DNA from: CAZKFN01 sp964552035
GTDB lineage: Bacteria > Bacteroidota > Bacteroidia > Flavobacteriales_E > Vicingaceae
DNA: 14,443 nucleotides
Assembly (NCBI GenBank): GCA_964552035.1
Contig: CAZKFN010000061.1
Location: forward strand, 1-14,443
Reading direction: 5' to 3'
Positions within the stretch are counted from its first letter, which is position 1. Each line of letters opens with the position of its first letter. The position numbers were made by a program, and so were the translations under genes. Below are positions 12,402 through 14,443 of the stretch, one piece after another. Below the pieces are notes generated by a model that saw only the letters and a list, made by a program, of their open reading frames with translations, ran no database searches and was not told the origin of the DNA.

Positions 12402-14443
12402 CTATCTTCTTAAAATTTTGAACTCTACTCTTCTATTATAAGCTCTATTTTCTTCGCTATCGTTAGGAACAACTGGTTCAGTTTTACCATAACCAACAGC
12501 CTTTAATCTATTAGAGCTAATTTTCTTAGATAATAAATAATTTACAACTGATTTAGCTCTTTGTTCAGAAAGTTTTTGATTATATACCTCATTACCAACA
12601 TCATCAGTATGCCCTGAAATTTGAATTTCAAGCGATGGGTATTCTTTTAAAAGATTATATAATCGATCTAACTCGTTATAAGACTCCGGCAATAAGTTGG
12701 CTCTATCAAAGTCAAAGAAAACGTTATTTAGTCGAACTACCCTACCCTTTTCCAGCGGTAATAAAAACAGGTCTCTTTCATATTCACTATATTCTCCCAT
12801 ACCTCTTAAGTCTAAGTTTTCACTTATAGGGAAGAAACCGTCCTGATCAGCTACAAAGCTATAACGCCTATCTGTAGGTAAAACAATTTTATACTCCCCA
12901 GTAACAGGGTCAGAAGTTGCTCTTCCTAACTCTTTATTGGTACTTAAGTCGTAATATCTAATCATAGTTCCAATCGGTTGATTTGTTTTTCTGTTGTATG
13001 CTACCCCAGAAACTAAAGTAGCAGGCCCAATTTTTTCAACGTTATCAATAATGTAAATATCTCCTTTCGAAGCTAGATAAGCCGTTTCTCCTTTAGCATC
13101 TAGAAAATAGTTTAAATCATTTTCATCTGTATTAATCTTTGGTCCTAAGTTTTTGGGTTCAGACCAATCCGTCCAGCTTTCACCAATTCTTTTAGTAACA
13201 AAGATATCGTGTTTACCATAACCTGAATGACCTGTAGAAGCAAAATACATGGTTTTATTATCAGCTGCCACAAATGGGTTACCTTCATCTCTAATGGTAT
13301 TGATTACATTCCCCATGTGTAATGGTTCTGTCCAGCTGTCATCATCATTTAAAAAACTTACATAAAAGTCTCTTTCTCCCATGCTATCATCTCTTTCAAG
13401 ACTCATAATTAAGGTTTTGTTATCATTACATAAAAAGAAGGACACAAACTCATGATCGTTATAATAGTTTTTAATATCTACTGTTTGTGGTACTTGCCAA
13501 CCTTTACCATCTTCTGTTTTGTACGTAATAGATAAACCTTGACCAATTGTTTTTCCTCCAGGACCATAGATGTTCCCAACAACAAGTGAGTTATTATCTG
13601 GAGAAGCAGATACAACAAAATTATAATCTTTATTATTTAAAGGCTTACCTATGTTTTCAAGTTCACCCCACTCTCCATTTTCATCTAACTTAGAAACCCA
13701 AATATCTTGATCGTTGTCTGCAGGACCATAATTCTCAGGATGATTATTTCGAATCACATAAAGGGTTTTACCATCAGCTGTAATCACTGGTAGTAATTCA
13801 TCGTACTCAGAATTAATTTGTTTACCCAATTTCACTTTATCAGCAACGGTATCTGCTCCTTGAACAATATTTATATGCCTTTCTGACTTACTTACTTTAA
13901 CTTTAGAAACTTCAACTTCTATTTTACCATCTAAATAGAGCCCAAGGTAAGGATAGTAGTATTTATCACTTTCTCCTACATGAACCAATTCATTATTTAA
14001 ATAATAAAAAATTGAATTAGAAATTTTTTCTACTCTGAAAGTGTTAATGTTATTTAATCCATTGATATTGGGATTGATATCCAAATCATAAATTACCGAA
14101 TCTTCATCATTTATGTTTTGAATGATGCTGTTATAACCACTTGAAGTAATGGTAAATAATATTTCGTTCTTTCCAGTTTTATCTGCTGAAAAAACTAAAC
14201 CGAAATATTTATTTCTTTTTTTATCTAATTGTTTAAAATCAGCTTCTATTACAAAATTATCTTCTGCTTTAAAAGATTCTATTTCATGATATACAACTTT
14301 ACTTGTATTAGTATGAGTACTTAGAATATAAGCTCCATCTTTCACTTCAGCAGAAAAGTCTCCTTTGGTTGATGTTAACCAAGAATTAGAATTGTCTTTA
14401 AAGTTTTCATCTAAAACTATTGTACTTTGCCCCCTTAGTGTAA
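12402..14443 (-). CDS. OmpA-family outer-membrane protein with PD40-type propeller (N-terminus outside window)
   Basis: The frame is open from the window edge, so 679 C-terminal residues are visible; the apparent start at 14345 is an internal GTG. Using visible-residue numbers, about 1-185 is a beta-sandwich-like region (LDENFKDNSNSW, then SGYNSIIQNIND and YLNNELVHVG), resembling the lectin/laminin-G or DUF1080 fold. About 195-465 holds repeated PD40/WD40-like strands (DGKTLYV, DQDIWVSK, DNKTMYFAS, KHDIFVTKR). About 475-540 is a carboxypeptidase-regulatory-like beta-sandwich (SGVAYNRKTNQPIG). About 568-679 is the OmpA peptidoglycan-binding domain: FFDFDRANLLPES, GHTDDVGN and LSEQRAKSV, with Asp613 and Arg628 as the diaminopimelate-binding pair. 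It probably anchors the outer membrane to peptidoglycan. Similar Bacteroidota proteins occur next to PorP/type 9 secretion partners, which are not in the window. Confidence 0.88.
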   Translation of the reverse strand, partial: TLRGQSTIVLDENFKDNSNSWLTSTKGDFSAEVKDGAYILSTHTNTSKVVYHEIESFKAEDNFVIEADFKQLDKKRNKYFGLVFSADKTGKNEILFTITSSGYNSIIQNINDEDSVIYDLDINPNINGLNNINTFRVEKISNSIFYYLNNELVHVGESDKYYYPYLGLYLDGKIEVEVSKVKVSKSERHINIVQGADTVADKVKLGKQINSEYDELLPVITADGKTLYVIRNNHPENYGPADNDQDIWVSKLDENGEWGELENIGKPLNNKDYNFVVSASPDNNSLVVGNIYGPGGKTIGQGLSITYKTEDGKGWQVPQTVDIKNYYNDHEFVSFFLCNDNKTLIMSLERDDSMGERDFYVSFLNDDDSWTEPLHMGNVINTIRDEGNPFVAADNKTMYFASTGHSGYGKHDIFVTKRIGESWTDWSEPKNLGPKINTDENDLNYFLDAKGETAYLASKGDIYIIDNVEKIGPATLVSGVAYNRKTNQPIGTMIRYYDLSTNKELGRATSDPVTGEYKIVLPTDRRYSFVADQDGFFPISENLDLRGMGEYSEYERDLFLLPLEKGRVVRLNNVFFDFDRANLLPESYNELDRLYNLLKEYPSLEIQISGHTDDVGNEVYNQKLSEQRAKSVVNYLLSKKISSNRLKAVGYGKTEPVVPNDSEENRAYNRRVEFKILRR

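Overview
The window is AT-rich, gene-dense DNA from a member of the Bacteroidota, probably a flavobacterial or related marine lineage. The assignment rests on the protein families present: a Bacteroidota-style ABC-F ATPase and TypA, DUF6132, a lipoprotein azurin, and an OmpA/PD40 outer-membrane protein. It also rests on Bacteroidota-type -7 promoter boxes (TAnnTTTG) in front of several genes and on the general lack of strong Shine-Dalgarno sequences. No rRNA, tRNA, CRISPR array, insertion sequence or prophage gene was seen.

Layout. (1) Positions 2-2494, plus strand: the 3' two-thirds of mqnE (futalosine menaquinone pathway), a strong intrinsic terminator, then an ABC-F ATPase with its own promoter. 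(2) Positions 2764-5520, minus strand: typA/bipA, interrupted only by a 10-N assembly gap, and an EamA/DMT permease. (3) Positions 5689-9587, minus strand: a very tight eight-gene operon with gaps of 1-3 nt or 4-nt overlaps, ending in a clear terminator. In transcription order it encodes a CstB-like persulfide dioxygenase/rhodanese fusion, a single-domain rhodanese, a SAM methyltransferase, a DUF2892 (YgaP-tail-like) membrane protein, a second small two-helix membrane protein with a Cys-x4-Cys motif, a c-type heme lipoprotein of the DUF3365/Tll0287 type, a DUF6132 membrane protein with a Cys-x4-Cys motif, and a thioredoxin. (4) Positions 9733-12213, minus strand: a lipoprotein azurin, a four-helix cytochrome-b-like membrane protein, a Crp/Fnr regulator and a TauE/SafE permease, all upstream of region 3 and in the same orientation. 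(5) Positions 12402-14443, minus strand: the C-terminal 679 residues of a large OmpA-family protein, with a perfect 12-bp terminator hairpin after it.

How the genes fit together. Regions 3 and 4 read as one sulfane-sulfur (persulfide) module. CstB-type enzymes oxidise thiol persulfides to sulfite and then to thiosulfate. TauE/SafE permeases export sulfite or related anions. Rhodanese and thioredoxin move or reduce sulfane sulfur. The heme lipoprotein, azurin and cytochrome-b-like protein could carry electrons. The Crp/Fnr protein is the obvious regulator candidate. The least explained part is the set of small cysteine-bearing membrane proteins, two of which share a C-x-S-x-x-C-x-I-T motif. 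They could form a membrane relay for sulfur or electrons. That role is inference.
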